From Pseudomonadota bacterium (GTDB lineage: Bacteria > Desulfobacterota > Desulfovibrionia > Desulfovibrionales > Desulfovibrionaceae), in NCBI GenBank assembly GCA_023411815.1, contig JAEYOJ010000078.1, positions 1-64,000 on the forward strand: 64,000 nt of DNA. Direction: 5' to 3'. Below are positions 1 through 10,451 of this stretch, piece by piece. How positions within the stretch are numbered: the first letter of the stretch is position 1; each line of letters starts with the position of its first letter. The notes beneath the pieces are model-generated. The model did not search any database. It had not been told where the DNA came from and saw only the letters and a list, made by a program, of their open reading frames with translations. The position numbers were made by a program, and so were the translations under genes.

Positions 1-16
1 CGTTCTGTCGAGACCC

Positions 17-143
17 AGAGCAGATTGCCTTTAAGACGCCCACTCCGGCGTTTACGGCGCAAGTGAATTGCGCCTACGCCGAAGCCAGCGGCAAGCCATG
101 CCGACGCACGGCTTGCAGAGCATTTTCAAAAGGAAAATGCTTT
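17..143 (+). repeat. Palindromic intergenic repeat, copy 1
   Basis: This stretch is about 80% identical by eye to the reverse complement of 50611-50736. Shared blocks are AGAGCAGATTG at the left end, TTTAAGACGCCC, a central hairpin around GTGAATTGCG, a second hairpin GCAAGCCATGCC, and GAGCATTTTCAAAAG at the right end. The near-symmetric ends and internal hairpins suggest a MITE- or REP-like element. It lies just downstream of the DUF362 gene on the minus strand. No transposase is visible nearby. Confidence 0.75.
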
Positions 144-171
144 ATTGTTCAGATTATGGTCGGCGTATCGA

Positions 172-1095
172 TCAAAACAACCGGGCGCACAGGCTCTTGA
201 GCCTGCCGCGGATGAGCCGGTACGGATGGAAGGTCTGCTCTTCGAGGACATGGGGAATGGCGAAGCCCGAAGCATCAAAGCTCTCTGGCCGCGCCAGCGG
301 GTAGGACAGATTCGAGACTTCCGAGCCAGGCAAGTCGCACCGCTTTGCCTCGTCCCATAAAGGCACGTCTTCCGGCAGCAGTCCCAGCATCCCGTACATC
401 GCCGTGTCCAGGGCAACGCCGTCGGCCGAGGAGGCCAGCAGTCCCAGCGGATAAGGCTCGCCCTTGATGGGCCCGCGCACATGCATGGCCGTTATGCCGT
501 CCAGCAAGTGCACGCACTTGGGCAGCAGAGCCTGGGCCACGTCCATGAGCGCGCTCTCGAAACGGTTGCCGTGATCGCCCCAGCGCGCGTGGGCGATGGC
601 CTTGCGGCAGCCCACCACGCAGCCGAACAGGTTCTTCACCGCCGCCGACATGCGCATCTGGTTGTGGGCCTTGAGCTTGGGGAGGTTGAGGATGACATCC
701 GCCTCCAGCGCCAGCGCCGCCAGCCCCAGGCTGCCGCCCTGGCGCAAGGGCAGCCTGCGCGGCTTGCACAAGGTGGCCAGCTTAACCGGCAGCCCGCGAA
801 GAGCCTCGGCCAGCCCGCTCTGCCCCGCCACGCTCTCGGCCGAGCCGAAGGCAGGCGAGTCCGCCACCACCACCCGCACTCCGTAGTCCAGCACCCAACG
901 GCAGGCCGCACGCACCACCAGCGGGTGCGTAGTGCACAATTCTGCATTGTTGCCGGAGACAAGGTTGGGCTTGAGCAGCACGAGGCTGCCGGCGGCGGGC
1001 CTGAAGCTGACTGCCTTGAACAGCCGGCCGACCTCGCGCAGGAGCGCCGCTTCCTCATAAGCCTTTATATGAGCCAAGGCGACATCGATCCGCAT
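172..1095 (-). CDS. DUF362 domain-containing protein
   Basis: The protein has 307 residues. It shows the DUF362 hallmarks: an early VLLKPNLV strand segment, a conserved DSPAFGSAES loop, and ILNLPKLKAHNQMRMSAAVK followed by NLFGCVVG. Family members are often fused to ferredoxin domains; this one has no CxxCxxC cluster, so it is the DUF362 domain alone. The function of the family is not established. The start is set at 1095 because AAGGA sits six bases upstream of that ATG, whereas it directly abuts the ATG at 1101. It is divergent from the PsiE-like gene. Its 3' end faces the palindromic repeat at 17-143. Confidence 0.85.
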   Translation of the reverse strand: MRIDVALAHIKAYEEAALLREVGRLFKAVSFRPAAGSLVLLKPNLVSGNNAELCTTHPLVVRAACRWVLDYGVRVVVADSPAFGSAESVAGQSGLAEALRGLPVKLATLCKPRRLPLRQGGSLGLAALALEADVILNLPKLKAHNQMRMSAAVKNLFGCVVGCRKAIAHARWGDHGNRFESALMDVAQALLPKCVHLLDGITAMHVRGPIKGEPYPLGLLASSADGVALDTAMYGMLGLLPEDVPLWDEAKRCDLPGSEVSNLSYPLARPESFDASGFAIPHVLEEQTFHPYRLIRGRLKSLCARLF

Positions 1096-1235
1096 CGGCA
1101 TTCCTTATCCCGGAGGTCCACACCGGTCAAAGCCGTTCGATTATCCGATCCGCGTGGACATTGCCCGCGCTTTTTTTTGTGATAGGCTTGACGGGCTGTC
1201 GAGTTTACATTGCCCGACTGTTTCATGGGGAGGCC

Positions 1236-1718
1236 ATGAGCGACAATTTCGACGAATGCCACATCCAGGGCTCCACTGATACGTTCATCTGTTTCCTGCA
1301 GCGCATCCTGCGTTTCTCAGTGCGCGTGCTGGCGGTGCTCATGACCTTCGTCATCCTGTGGGGCATACTGGACGTGGTCTGGGTGCTCTACCTGCGCCTC
1401 ATGGAGCCGCCTTTCATGCTGCTGCAGATCAACGACATCCTGGCGACCTTCGGCGCGTTCATGGCCGTGCTCATCGCCATCGAAATATTCGCCAACATCG
1501 TCATGTACCTGCAATCGGACATCATACATATCCGGCTGGTGCTCGCCACGGCGCTCATGGCCGCTGCGCGTAAGGTCATCGTGCTCGATTTCACCGAGGT
1601 GGAATCCCCTTACGTTTTCGCCCTGGCGGCCGTCATCATCAGCCTGGGCCTGTGCTACTGGCTGCTGACCAGTCGCCGGAAAGCCAGCAACGGAAACGCG
1701 GAACACGGATTACCCTGA
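1236..1718 (+). CDS. PsiE-like phosphate-starvation-inducible membrane protein
   Basis: This is a 160-residue protein with four predicted membrane segments at roughly 25-48, 58-80, 90-110 and 130-150. The layout and the sequence IRLVLATALMAAARKVIVLD resemble the PsiE family. PsiE is induced by phosphate starvation in enterobacteria, but its molecular role is unknown. The ATG at 1236 is preceded by GGGGAGG at a good distance; in-frame codons further upstream lack a ribosome-binding site. It stands alone, divergent from the DUF362 gene and about 130 bases before tex. The family call is fairly confident; regulation by phosphate is not shown by the sequence. Confidence 0.75.
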   Translation: MSDNFDECHIQGSTDTFICFLQRILRFSVRVLAVLMTFVILWGILDVVWVLYLRLMEPPFMLLQINDILATFGAFMAVLIAIEIFANIVMYLQSDIIHIRLVLATALMAAARKVIVLDFTEVESPYVFALAAVIISLGLCYWLLTSRRKASNGNAEHGLP

Positions 1719-1847
1719 TCGAGCGCCCGCGGCCTTGCTCTTGCGAACCAAGCCTTCTAATGTGCGCCTGCTCCGTGGGCAAAGGCGCAGCCTCAATCCG
1801 GACGAGCTGCCGATCCGCTCACAATCCGAAGCTTTACCCGAGGAACC

Positions 1848-3980
<2,133 letters not shown>

Positions 3981-4502
3981 GGAATCAGGATGGCCGGACG
4001 ACACGGAATCCCGGCCTCCGCCTGCCTTACCCCTGAACGTCCAAGCTGACTACTCCGCCGGAAGGTTTCCCGGCCTGGCTTCGACAAAGTGGAGTTGCCC
4101 CTGCTAAACTGGATACCCTATGTTTGCCAGTGAACGGATGAGCTGCCTTGGCAAGCTTCTCCGATGCGTGCCGGTAAGCTTGGCAGCTGTTCAGCCCTAT
4201 CCGGTCTGGAAGCGGCCGACACAGCTGAAACGTACAACGGCTGTCCATTGACCTGCGCAATCCTTGGGAATATTAATAGGAAAAAGGAGGATTTGGATGA
4301 TTGCCGTCGTTGCGCATCCGACCCAGCCGGTGTCCGGACGTAGCGCGTTCCTCCCGACTGTTTAGATCGGGACGGCCTCACCTGGGCTTTTCGCCGCTTG
4401 CCGGATGCCGGCCACCGCTTGGAGGCCGGCGCGATTTGTTGCGCCCACGATCATAAGATCATGCAAGACCGACACGAACCGGAACGTATCCGGAGGCAGG
4501 CA
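3981..4502. other. Intergenic stretch between tex and rsgA
   Basis: This gap of 522 bases holds no long open frame with coding character. Its only notable content is a very short frame with a strong ribosome-binding site at 4297-4365, listed separately. No clear rho-independent terminator for tex was seen. An imperfect inverted pair CAAGCTT/AAGCTTG flanks about 17 bases near 4151-4182, but it is too weak to call. Confidence 0.5.
4297..4365 (+). CDS. Candidate 22-residue small ORF or leader peptide upstream of rsgA
   Basis: The frame reads MIAVVAHPTQPVSGRSAFLP plus two residues, then TAG. It is preceded by AAAAAGGAGG with six bases to the ATG, the strongest ribosome-binding site in this part of the window, and by a locally AT-rich stretch. 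It ends about 137 bases before rsgA. It has no run of a single amino acid that would mark a classical attenuator. It could be a small protein, a leader peptide, or chance. Only translation data or conservation would decide. Confidence 0.3.
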   Translation: MIAVVAHPTQPVSGRSAFLPTV

Positions 4503-5585
4503 ATGCTCGATATCACTTCCCTTGGCTGGACCCAGGCTTTCGAAAGCCTTTTCCTCTCCCTAAACGATCCTATGCTCGTCCCCGCGCGGGTTGCCTCCGT
4601 GGATCGCGGGCGATGGACGCTCCTTGGTCCCGATCTGGCGATTTCCGCCACGCTGAGCGGGCGGCTCTCCAACATAACCCTAAGCGCCGAGGAACTGCCC
4701 GTAGTGGGCGACTGGGTCGCCGCGCGCGTGGAGGGCGGCTCGGCCATGATCGAACATGTCCTGCCCCGGCGAACCTCGCTCGTGCGCAAGGCAGCTGGCC
4801 GCGCGCAGCGCGCCCAGCCCATCTGCGCCAACATCGACCTCGTGATCGTGGTTTCAGCCCTGGATGCCAACATCAGCTCCAACCGGGTCGAACGTACACT
4901 GGCAGTGGTTTGGGACGGCGGTGCCGTGCCGCTCGTGGCATTGACAAAGGCCGACCTGGTCCAGAACGCCGAAGGGATCGCCGACGGATTGCGCGGACGG
5001 CTGATTGGGGTGGATGTCGTGGTTACCAGTTCCCGCGCCGAGGACGGTCTGAGCGCGCTGCAGCCATATCTGCAGCCAGGCAGGTCCGTAGCGCTGCTCG
5101 GCGCGTCCGGTGCGGGCAAATCCTCGCTGGTCAACCGCATACTTGGCCAGGAACGCCAGGCAACGGGCGAGGTACGGGCGGATGACGCCAGAGGCCGCCA
5201 TGTGACCACGCGTCGCGAACTGTTCATCGCGCCGTCGGGAGCCATCGTCGTGGATACGCCCGGCTTGCGCGAGTTGGGACTATGGGAGGCCGAGGAAGGA
5301 TTGGACACCGTCTTCGCGGATATCGCCGCAATGGCCTTGCAGTGCCGCTTCCGGGATTGCGGCCACGGTGACGAGCCGGGCTGCGCCGTGATCGAGGCCT
5401 TGAAACAGGGTCTTCTCTCGCCCGAGAGATTGGAGCACTACCAGCGCCTGCGCGCGGAACTGGCCTCGGGCCGAGAGCGACAGGAAACGCGCGGCGCCGG
5501 TCACGACGACAAGCGTTGGAAAACGGTGCACAAATCCATACGCAACCGTAACAGGTTGCACGAAAAGCTGGGCCTGAAACAGTAA
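4503..5585 (+). CDS. rsgA: Ribosome small subunit-dependent GTPase RsgA
   Basis: The 360-residue protein is a circularly permuted GTPase that assists late 30S subunit maturation. An N-terminal OB-fold occupies roughly residues 25-95. The G4 motif TKAD (148-151) comes before G1 GASGAGKSS (200-208) and G3 DTPG (251-254), the order expected for this family. The C-terminal zinc finger is visible as C281, C286, H288 and C294. The ATG at 4503 follows GGAGGCAGG; the longer frame from 4398 lacks a comparable site. It stands alone between two intergenic stretches with unusual small features. Confidence 0.95.
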   Translation: MLDITSLGWTQAFESLFLSLNDPMLVPARVASVDRGRWTLLGPDLAISATLSGRLSNITLSAEELPVVGDWVAARVEGGSAMIEHVLPRRTSLVRKAAGRAQRAQPICANIDLVIVVSALDANISSNRVERTLAVVWDGGAVPLVALTKADLVQNAEGIADGLRGRLIGVDVVVTSSRAEDGLSALQPYLQPGRSVALLGASGAGKSSLVNRILGQERQATGEVRADDARGRHVTTRRELFIAPSGAIVVDTPGLRELGLWEAEEGLDTVFADIAAMALQCRFRDCGHGDEPGCAVIEALKQGLLSPERLEHYQRLRAELASGRERQETRGAGHDDKRWKTVHKSIRNRNRLHEKLGLKQ

Positions 5586-5591
5586 GCAGCC

Positions 5592-5661
5592 GGGCCGGAT
5601 CGGTGATTTGCCGCTCTGTATTGCAATTGGTAATTTGAAGCAGCGATCAACGATCCGGCCC
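5592..5661. repeat. 11-bp perfect inverted repeat with AT-rich 48-base interior, after rsgA
   Basis: GGGCCGGATCG at 5592-5602 is exactly complementary to CGATCCGGCCC at 5651-5661. The interior is relatively AT-rich (ATTGCAATTGGTAATTTG). It begins only seven bases after the rsgA stop codon. It could fold into a long-loop hairpin in the rsgA transcript and protect or end it. There is no T-run, so it is not a standard intrinsic terminator. Confidence 0.5.
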
Positions 5662-5770
5662 CTTAATTCAGAGTGTCATGCGACGACGATCCGGCGGGAT
5701 CCTTTCACATGCCAGAAGCATGGCGTCAGCCGCCTCTTGATACTCGGAGCGGGCCGGGCTACGGTAGGCC

Positions 5771-6154
5771 ATGGACCACGTTGACGATCCCCTGGCACAG
5801 CCGCCCGAAGCATCCGTGCAGCCCGAGGTCTTGGCCTTGCCCGCTCCCCATCCGGCAAACGCCGCGGGACACGCCGGAGATACTCCGACGCTGCCCTTGG
5901 GCTGGCAAGCCCCCGTGGGAACCAACTCCACGGGCCAGCCGTCCATTGCTGGGCCGCGGCCGTTGTCCGGCGTGACCCTGATCGACGTGCTCGTGTCGCC
6001 GCTGCAGGAGTTGATGGGTTTGCTGGACAACGCCCTGGCCAAGCCCGAGCGGCCCAAGACCGGGCAAACCATGCTCGAATGGGTTCAGCTCGGCCTACCG
6101 GCCTTTCCGCTCCCCGAGGATATCAGAGGCTCGTTCAAGGACCAGATCATCTGA
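5771..6154 (+). CDS. Hypothetical protein
   Basis: I do not recognise this frame of 127 residues. The first 65 residues are rich in Pro and Ala and look disordered. The rest (LIDVLVSPLQELMGLLDNAL, then LEWVQLGLPAFPLPEDI) looks like an amphipathic helical segment. There is no clear ribosome-binding site at the ATG; only GGTAGG lies nearby. Overlapping frames on the other strand look like shadows. It sits alone between rsgA and prmA. It may be a lineage-specific small protein, or not a gene. Confidence 0.4.
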   Translation: MDHVDDPLAQPPEASVQPEVLALPAPHPANAAGHAGDTPTLPLGWQAPVGTNSTGQPSIAGPRPLSGVTLIDVLVSPLQELMGLLDNALAKPERPKTGQTMLEWVQLGLPAFPLPEDIRGSFKDQII

Positions 6155-6342
6155 GCATGAGCTGAAACACTTTCGGGAAAGCACAGGAAGTAGTGCGGCG
6201 GCGACTATGGCTGAGCCCGTAGCTTCCGCTTGGATATGAAGCACCCAAGGGATCGGTCACGGAAGACTTCCGGTGCAAACATCCCGCATGCAAACCCGAA
6301 GAACGCATCGCGCATAACATCGCCCAGGACTAAGGAGAACTA

Positions 6343-7191
6343 GTGAGAACGCTGCCTGGTTTGAGCTTCAGCCTGCCCGCCTCCGAGTATGAAGCGGCCT
6401 GCGCCTTCCTGGCCCAGGCCACTCCCCAGGGCTGGGAGGAGGACGAGATAGACGGAAACGTGCGCTTCCGGGTCTTCTTCGAGGAGCCCGCGCTGGCCAT
6501 GGCCGCGGCCGAACAGGTCGTGCTCCAGTGGCCCGAGGCGCGCATCGAATCGCTGGAAGTCGAGGAGCGCGATTGGAGCGAGGCATGGCGGCAGTATTTC
6601 ACTCCCGTGGACGCCGGCCGGTTCCTCGTCCTGCCGCCCTGGATGCGCGACAAAGCGCCCGCGGGACGTACGCCCATCTACATCGAACCCAAGATGGCCT
6701 TCGGCACCGGCCATCACGCCACCACGGCCCTGTGCCTGGAGGCCATCTCCGAGCTGGCCAAGGCGGGCCACATCCGAGCGGGCCAGCGCTTTCTGGATCT
6801 GGGCACGGGCTCGGGCATCCTGGGCATCGCCCTGTGCACGCTCGGCCTTACGGGCCTTGGCGTGGACATCGACCAGCAGGCCATCGCCTGCGCGCAGGAA
6901 AACGTGGAGCTGAACGGCTGCGACAAGCTTGAGCTGACCGTGGGCACGGTGGAAGCGGCGCGCGGGCCATTCCAGGTCGTCGTGGCCAACATTCTTTCCG
7001 GCCCCCTGGAGCGCATGGCTCCCGATCTCGCGACCATGCTGGCTCCCGGCGGCCGGCTGATCCTCTCGGGCATCCTGGACAGCCAGGCTGAAGCCGTGCG
7101 GCGCGCCTACACGGCCCAAGGCCTGCCGGAGCCCGAGGTGCGCACCCGCGGCGAGTGGGTCTGCCTGCGCTTCGCCAAGCCCGCCGACTGA
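6343..7191 (+). CDS. prmA: Ribosomal protein L11 methyltransferase PrmA
   Basis: This 282-residue enzyme transfers methyl groups from S-adenosylmethionine to ribosomal protein L11 in the cytoplasm. The N-terminal substrate-recognition region is residues 1-90. The Rossmann methyltransferase core follows, with FGTGHHATTALCLE (120-133) and the SAM-binding loop DLGTGSGILG (152-161), then VVANILSGPLE. The start is GTG at 6343, with AAGGAGA eight bases before it. The downstream glycosylase gene begins 18 bases after its stop, and the two probably share a transcript. Confidence 0.93.
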   Translation: MRTLPGLSFSLPASEYEAACAFLAQATPQGWEEDEIDGNVRFRVFFEEPALAMAAAEQVVLQWPEARIESLEVEERDWSEAWRQYFTPVDAGRFLVLPPWMRDKAPAGRTPIYIEPKMAFGTGHHATTALCLEAISELAKAGHIRAGQRFLDLGTGSGILGIALCTLGLTGLGVDIDQQAIACAQENVELNGCDKLELTVGTVEAARGPFQVVVANILSGPLERMAPDLATMLAPGGRLILSGILDSQAEAVRRAYTAQGLPEPEVRTRGEWVCLRFAKPAD

Positions 7192-7209
7192 TCATCAGGA
7201 CGTATTGCC

Positions 7210-7893
7210 ATGTCGCGCGCGAACCGGCTCATGGAGATGTACCAGGCCATGCTGGCGGCCCTCGGCCCCAGCGGGTGGTGGCCGGGCGAGACGGCCTTCG
7301 AGGTGGCCTTGGGCGCCGTGCTGACCCAGAACACGAGCTGGGCCAACGTGGAAAAGGCCGTCGCCGTTCTGCGCGCGCACGACCTGCTCACCCCGGCGGC
7401 CATGCTGGACATTTCCGAGACCACGCTGGCCGAAGCCATACGCCCGGCCGGCTACTACCGCCTCAAGGCCGGGCGGCTGGCCAACCTGCTGCGCTTCCTG
7501 CGCGCCGAGGCCGAGGAGTTCGGCCGAGGCTCCGCCGACCTGCGCGATCCAGCCCTGCCCATGCTGCGGAGCCGGAGTGCCCGCGACCTGCGCGAACGGC
7601 TGCTGGCCGTGCGCGGCATCGGGCCGGAGACGGCCGACAGCATCCTGCTCTACGCCCTCGGGCTGCCGGTGTTTGTGGTGGACGCCTACACGGCGCGCAT
7701 CGCCCTGCGCCACGGCCTGGCTTCCGAGGACGCCGGCTATGGCGAACTGCAGGAACTCTTCACCGACGCGCTGCCCGAGGATGCGGCGCTGTTCAACGAG
7801 TACCATGCCCTGCTCGTGCGCGTGGGCCATACATGGTGCCGCAAGAAGGAACCCAAGTGTCGGGATTGCCCTCTGGCCATATTTCTGGTTTAG
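7210..7893 (+). CDS. HhH-GPD DNA glycosylase (endonuclease III-like, MagIII-type)
   Basis: The 227-residue protein has the endonuclease III fold. The helix-hairpin-helix reads AVRGIGPETADSIL and the catalytic Asp lies in VVDAYTARIA. The Lys that makes endonuclease III a lyase is Glu here, in GPETAD, which fits a monofunctional alkyl-base glycosylase of the Helicobacter MagIII kind. The C-terminal cysteine pattern is C-x6-C-x2-C, but the fourth cluster position is Leu (PLAIFLV, then stop), so the [4Fe-4S] ligand set is incomplete. It follows prmA closely. Its last 37 bases overlap the next gene. Confidence 0.85.
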   Translation: MSRANRLMEMYQAMLAALGPSGWWPGETAFEVALGAVLTQNTSWANVEKAVAVLRAHDLLTPAAMLDISETTLAEAIRPAGYYRLKAGRLANLLRFLRAEAEEFGRGSADLRDPALPMLRSRSARDLRERLLAVRGIGPETADSILLYALGLPVFVVDAYTARIALRHGLASEDAGYGELQELFTDALPEDAALFNEYHALLVRVGHTWCRKKEPKCRDCPLAIFLV

Positions 7894-9059
7894 CCCGGCG
7901 CGCTCCGAGGCGGCTTGACTCGGCGAGCCCCCGCGCGGCCCGGCCTTGCGCTTGGCCGGTGTTGCTGCTCGCGCTTCTGCTGCTCCTGAGCTGCCTGCCG
8001 GCTCGTTCATTCGCGGCCGAGTCGCGCAAGGCCGATGAAATCCGCCGCGAACTGGAGCGCATCCAGATCCGCGCCCGCGACAAACGTGGGGCAATGCGCG
8101 AGCTGACCAAGCGCGAGCGGGAGCTGTTTTCCAACCTTGCCGAGCTGGAAACGCGAGTCAATACGCTGGAGCTGGATGTCTACCGGCAGGAACGCCAGTT
8201 GGAGCGCACCGAGCACAAGAAGCGACTGCTGCTGGCGCGCCAGATGACCCTGCAGGCCGGCCGGGAGCGATCCGAAGCCGAACTGCGCGAGATCCTCAGG
8301 GTGCTATGGCCCATCCACATGAGCGGAGCGCGCGACCAATGGCAGGGCGTACTGGAATGGCAAGAGGCCGACCGGCGCTTCACCTGGCTGGCGGCCATCT
8401 ACAAGCGTGCCGAACAGGTCATGGCAGACATCCTGGATCAGAGCCGGGCCATCGAGGATTCCTTGGCTGCGGAGATCGTCCTGACGCGTGAGCTGCAGGA
8501 AGGCATGGCGAGTCTCAACAAATCCAAGGACGAACTGCTGACCAAGAAGCTCGCCCTGCTCAAATCCATCCAGGAGGTTCGCGCCGAACAGGTGGACGGG
8601 CAGGAGGAGCTTCGGCGCATTCTGTCCACGATCGCGGACCTCGATTACAAGCTCAAGACCCTGGACAAATCCCCGATCAGCGAATTCAAGGGCCGTCTGC
8701 CCTGGCCTTGCAAGGGCAACTTGGTGCAACGCTTCGATCCGAATGCAGAGTCGCCCAGCCGCGGCATAGGCCTGGCAGTGACGCACGAGGTCGAAGTCAA
8801 CGCCGTGTCCTGGGGCAGGGTGGTGCATGACGACCGCTTGCGCGGATTCGGTCACGTGGTTATCGTTCTTCACGATCAGGAATACTATAGCTTGTACGCC
8901 TACCTGACCAACAGCCGCGTGAAGGTGGGACAGGAGGTGGAACGAGGACAGGCCCTGGGCACCGCCGGCTACTATCCGGCGGCCAAGGGCAACGGGCTCT
9001 ATTTCGAATTGCGTTTCGGCCAAAAACCCATTAACCCCCTGGACTGGCTGAGCCGCTAG
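7857..9059 (+). CDS. EnvC-like LytM (M23) domain protein with coiled coils
   Basis: The 400-residue exported protein has a signal peptide (VLLLALLLLLSC region), then long coiled coils at about 70-240, then a C-terminal LytM domain. The metal-binding residues are lost: the usual HxxxD reads SRGIGLA, and the terminal HxH reads LYFELRF. That matches EnvC, where a degenerate LytM domain activates septal amidases rather than cutting peptidoglycan itself. I set the start at GTG 7857, six bases after AAGGA, inside the preceding gene; ATG 7833 is the alternative. ctpA follows, a common pairing. Confidence 0.85.
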   Translation: MSGLPSGHISGLARRAPRRLDSASPRAARPCAWPVLLLALLLLLSCLPARSFAAESRKADEIRRELERIQIRARDKRGAMRELTKRERELFSNLAELETRVNTLELDVYRQERQLERTEHKKRLLLARQMTLQAGRERSEAELREILRVLWPIHMSGARDQWQGVLEWQEADRRFTWLAAIYKRAEQVMADILDQSRAIEDSLAAEIVLTRELQEGMASLNKSKDELLTKKLALLKSIQEVRAEQVDGQEELRRILSTIADLDYKLKTLDKSPISEFKGRLPWPCKGNLVQRFDPNAESPSRGIGLAVTHEVEVNAVSWGRVVHDDRLRGFGHVVIVLHDQEYYSLYAYLTNSRVKVGQEVERGQALGTAGYYPAAKGNGLYFELRFGQKPINPLDWLSR

Positions 9060-9150
9060 GCGTACCGGCTTACAGGCGCTCACGGAAAGGCCAACGACTG
9101 ATCAAATGTCCATCATGCATTCACTGAAGAACGTGCCCTTGGAGGCAATC

Positions 9151-10434
9151 ATGCGTGGTTTTCGTCTTTTTGCATGCCTGGCTCTGCTCCTGAGCCTCAC
9201 CATATTCTGCGGCGACACCAATGCGGTGGAGCAATCCGACTACATGCCGTTCAAGCGCTTCAGCCAGATCCTGGACCTGGTGGAGCAGCATTACGTGCTC
9301 GACATTTCCCGCAAGGAACTCATCGACGACGCCATCAAGGGCATGCTCCAGCAGCTCGACCCGCACTCCGCGTACATGGACTCCGATGCCTTCAAGGAGA
9401 TGCGAGAGAACACCATGGGCGAGTTCCCCGGCATCGGCGTCGAGATCGGCATGGAGAGCGGCCGCCTTATCGTCGTCTCGCCCATCGAGGATACGCCCGC
9501 ACACAAGGCCGGGCTGCGCGCCGGCGACACCATTCTGGAAATCGACGGAGTCTCCACCCAGGACATGTCGATGATCGACGCGGTCAAGCGCATCCGCGGC
9601 CCCGAAGGCACCCCCGTTGTGCTGACCATCCTGCACGCTGAATCCCAGACCCCGGAGCGGGTGACCATCATCCGCGGCATCATCCCGCTGGTGAGCGTCA
9701 AGGGTCAGCTCTTCGACGGCGGCGTGCTCCTGGCGCGCGTGACCCGTTTCCACGAAGACACGACAAACGAGTTGGTCAAGGTCATCAGAGACGCCTCTAA
9801 AGCCGGCCCCGTCAAGGGCATCGTCCTGGATCTGCGCAACAACCCGGGCGGTCTGCTCGACCAGGCCGTGAGCGTGTCCGACCTGTTCCTCAAGGAAGGC
9901 CTGGTGACCTACATCCAGGGCAAGAACAAGGCCGACCGTCGCGATTTCAAGGCCACGAGCAAATCCTCGGACCTCACCGTGCCCATGGTCGTGCTCATCA
10001 ACGCCGGATCGGCCTCGGCCTCGGAGATCGTCGCCGGCGCGCTGCAGGATCACCGCCGGGCGCTCATATTGGGCGAGCAGAGCTTCGGCAAGGGCTCGGT
10101 GCAGACGGTCATCGGACCGCTTCCCGACGGCTCGGGCATCAAGCTGACCACGGCGCTCTACTACACGCCCAACGGCCGCTCCATTCAGGCCGAAGGTATC
10201 ATCCCGGATCTCGTCATCCCCTTCCAGCCGGTGACGGACAAGGCTGACGCCCCGGATCGCTTCACCCTCCGCGAGCGCGACCTGTCCAGGCACCTGGCCA
10301 ACGGCAACGGCGCCAAGTCTTTGAAGACGACGGAACAGAAGGCCGCCGAACTTCTGGCCAACGACAACCAGCTCAGGCTGGCCGTGGAACTGGTCAAGGG
10401 ACTGCCTGCCATCAGGCAGCTCCAGCACCAGTAG
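9151..10434 (+). CDS. ctpA: Carboxyl-terminal processing protease (S41 family)
   Basis: This is a periplasmic serine protease of 427 residues with a signal peptide at 1-25. It has a PDZ domain near 90-170 (GIGVEIGMESGRLIVVSPIE) and the S41 catalytic core, where S289 (in GSASASEI) and K314 (in GKGSVQT) form the Ser-Lys dyad. The ATG at 9151 is chosen because GGAGG precedes it; an in-frame ATG at 9106 would place an unlikely extension before the signal peptide. It follows the EnvC-like gene and precedes the deacetylase, forming an envelope-maturation cluster. Confidence 0.95.
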   Translation: MRGFRLFACLALLLSLTIFCGDTNAVEQSDYMPFKRFSQILDLVEQHYVLDISRKELIDDAIKGMLQQLDPHSAYMDSDAFKEMRENTMGEFPGIGVEIGMESGRLIVVSPIEDTPAHKAGLRAGDTILEIDGVSTQDMSMIDAVKRIRGPEGTPVVLTILHAESQTPERVTIIRGIIPLVSVKGQLFDGGVLLARVTRFHEDTTNELVKVIRDASKAGPVKGIVLDLRNNPGGLLDQAVSVSDLFLKEGLVTYIQGKNKADRRDFKATSKSSDLTVPMVVLINAGSASASEIVAGALQDHRRALILGEQSFGKGSVQTVIGPLPDGSGIKLTTALYYTPNGRSIQAEGIIPDLVIPFQPVTDKADAPDRFTLRERDLSRHLANGNGAKSLKTTEQKAAELLANDNQLRLAVELVKGLPAIRQLQHQ

Positions 10435-10451
10435 GTTTCGGTGCGCGGCGC

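Noticed and set aside
7155..7856. Long open frame continuing the EnvC-like gene upstream across the glycosylase gene
   Set aside because: It is in a shifted frame over a well-supported HhH-GPD gene, and its translation is Arg/Gly/Pro-rich as expected for a shadow. The signal peptide and ribosome-binding site place the start near 7857.
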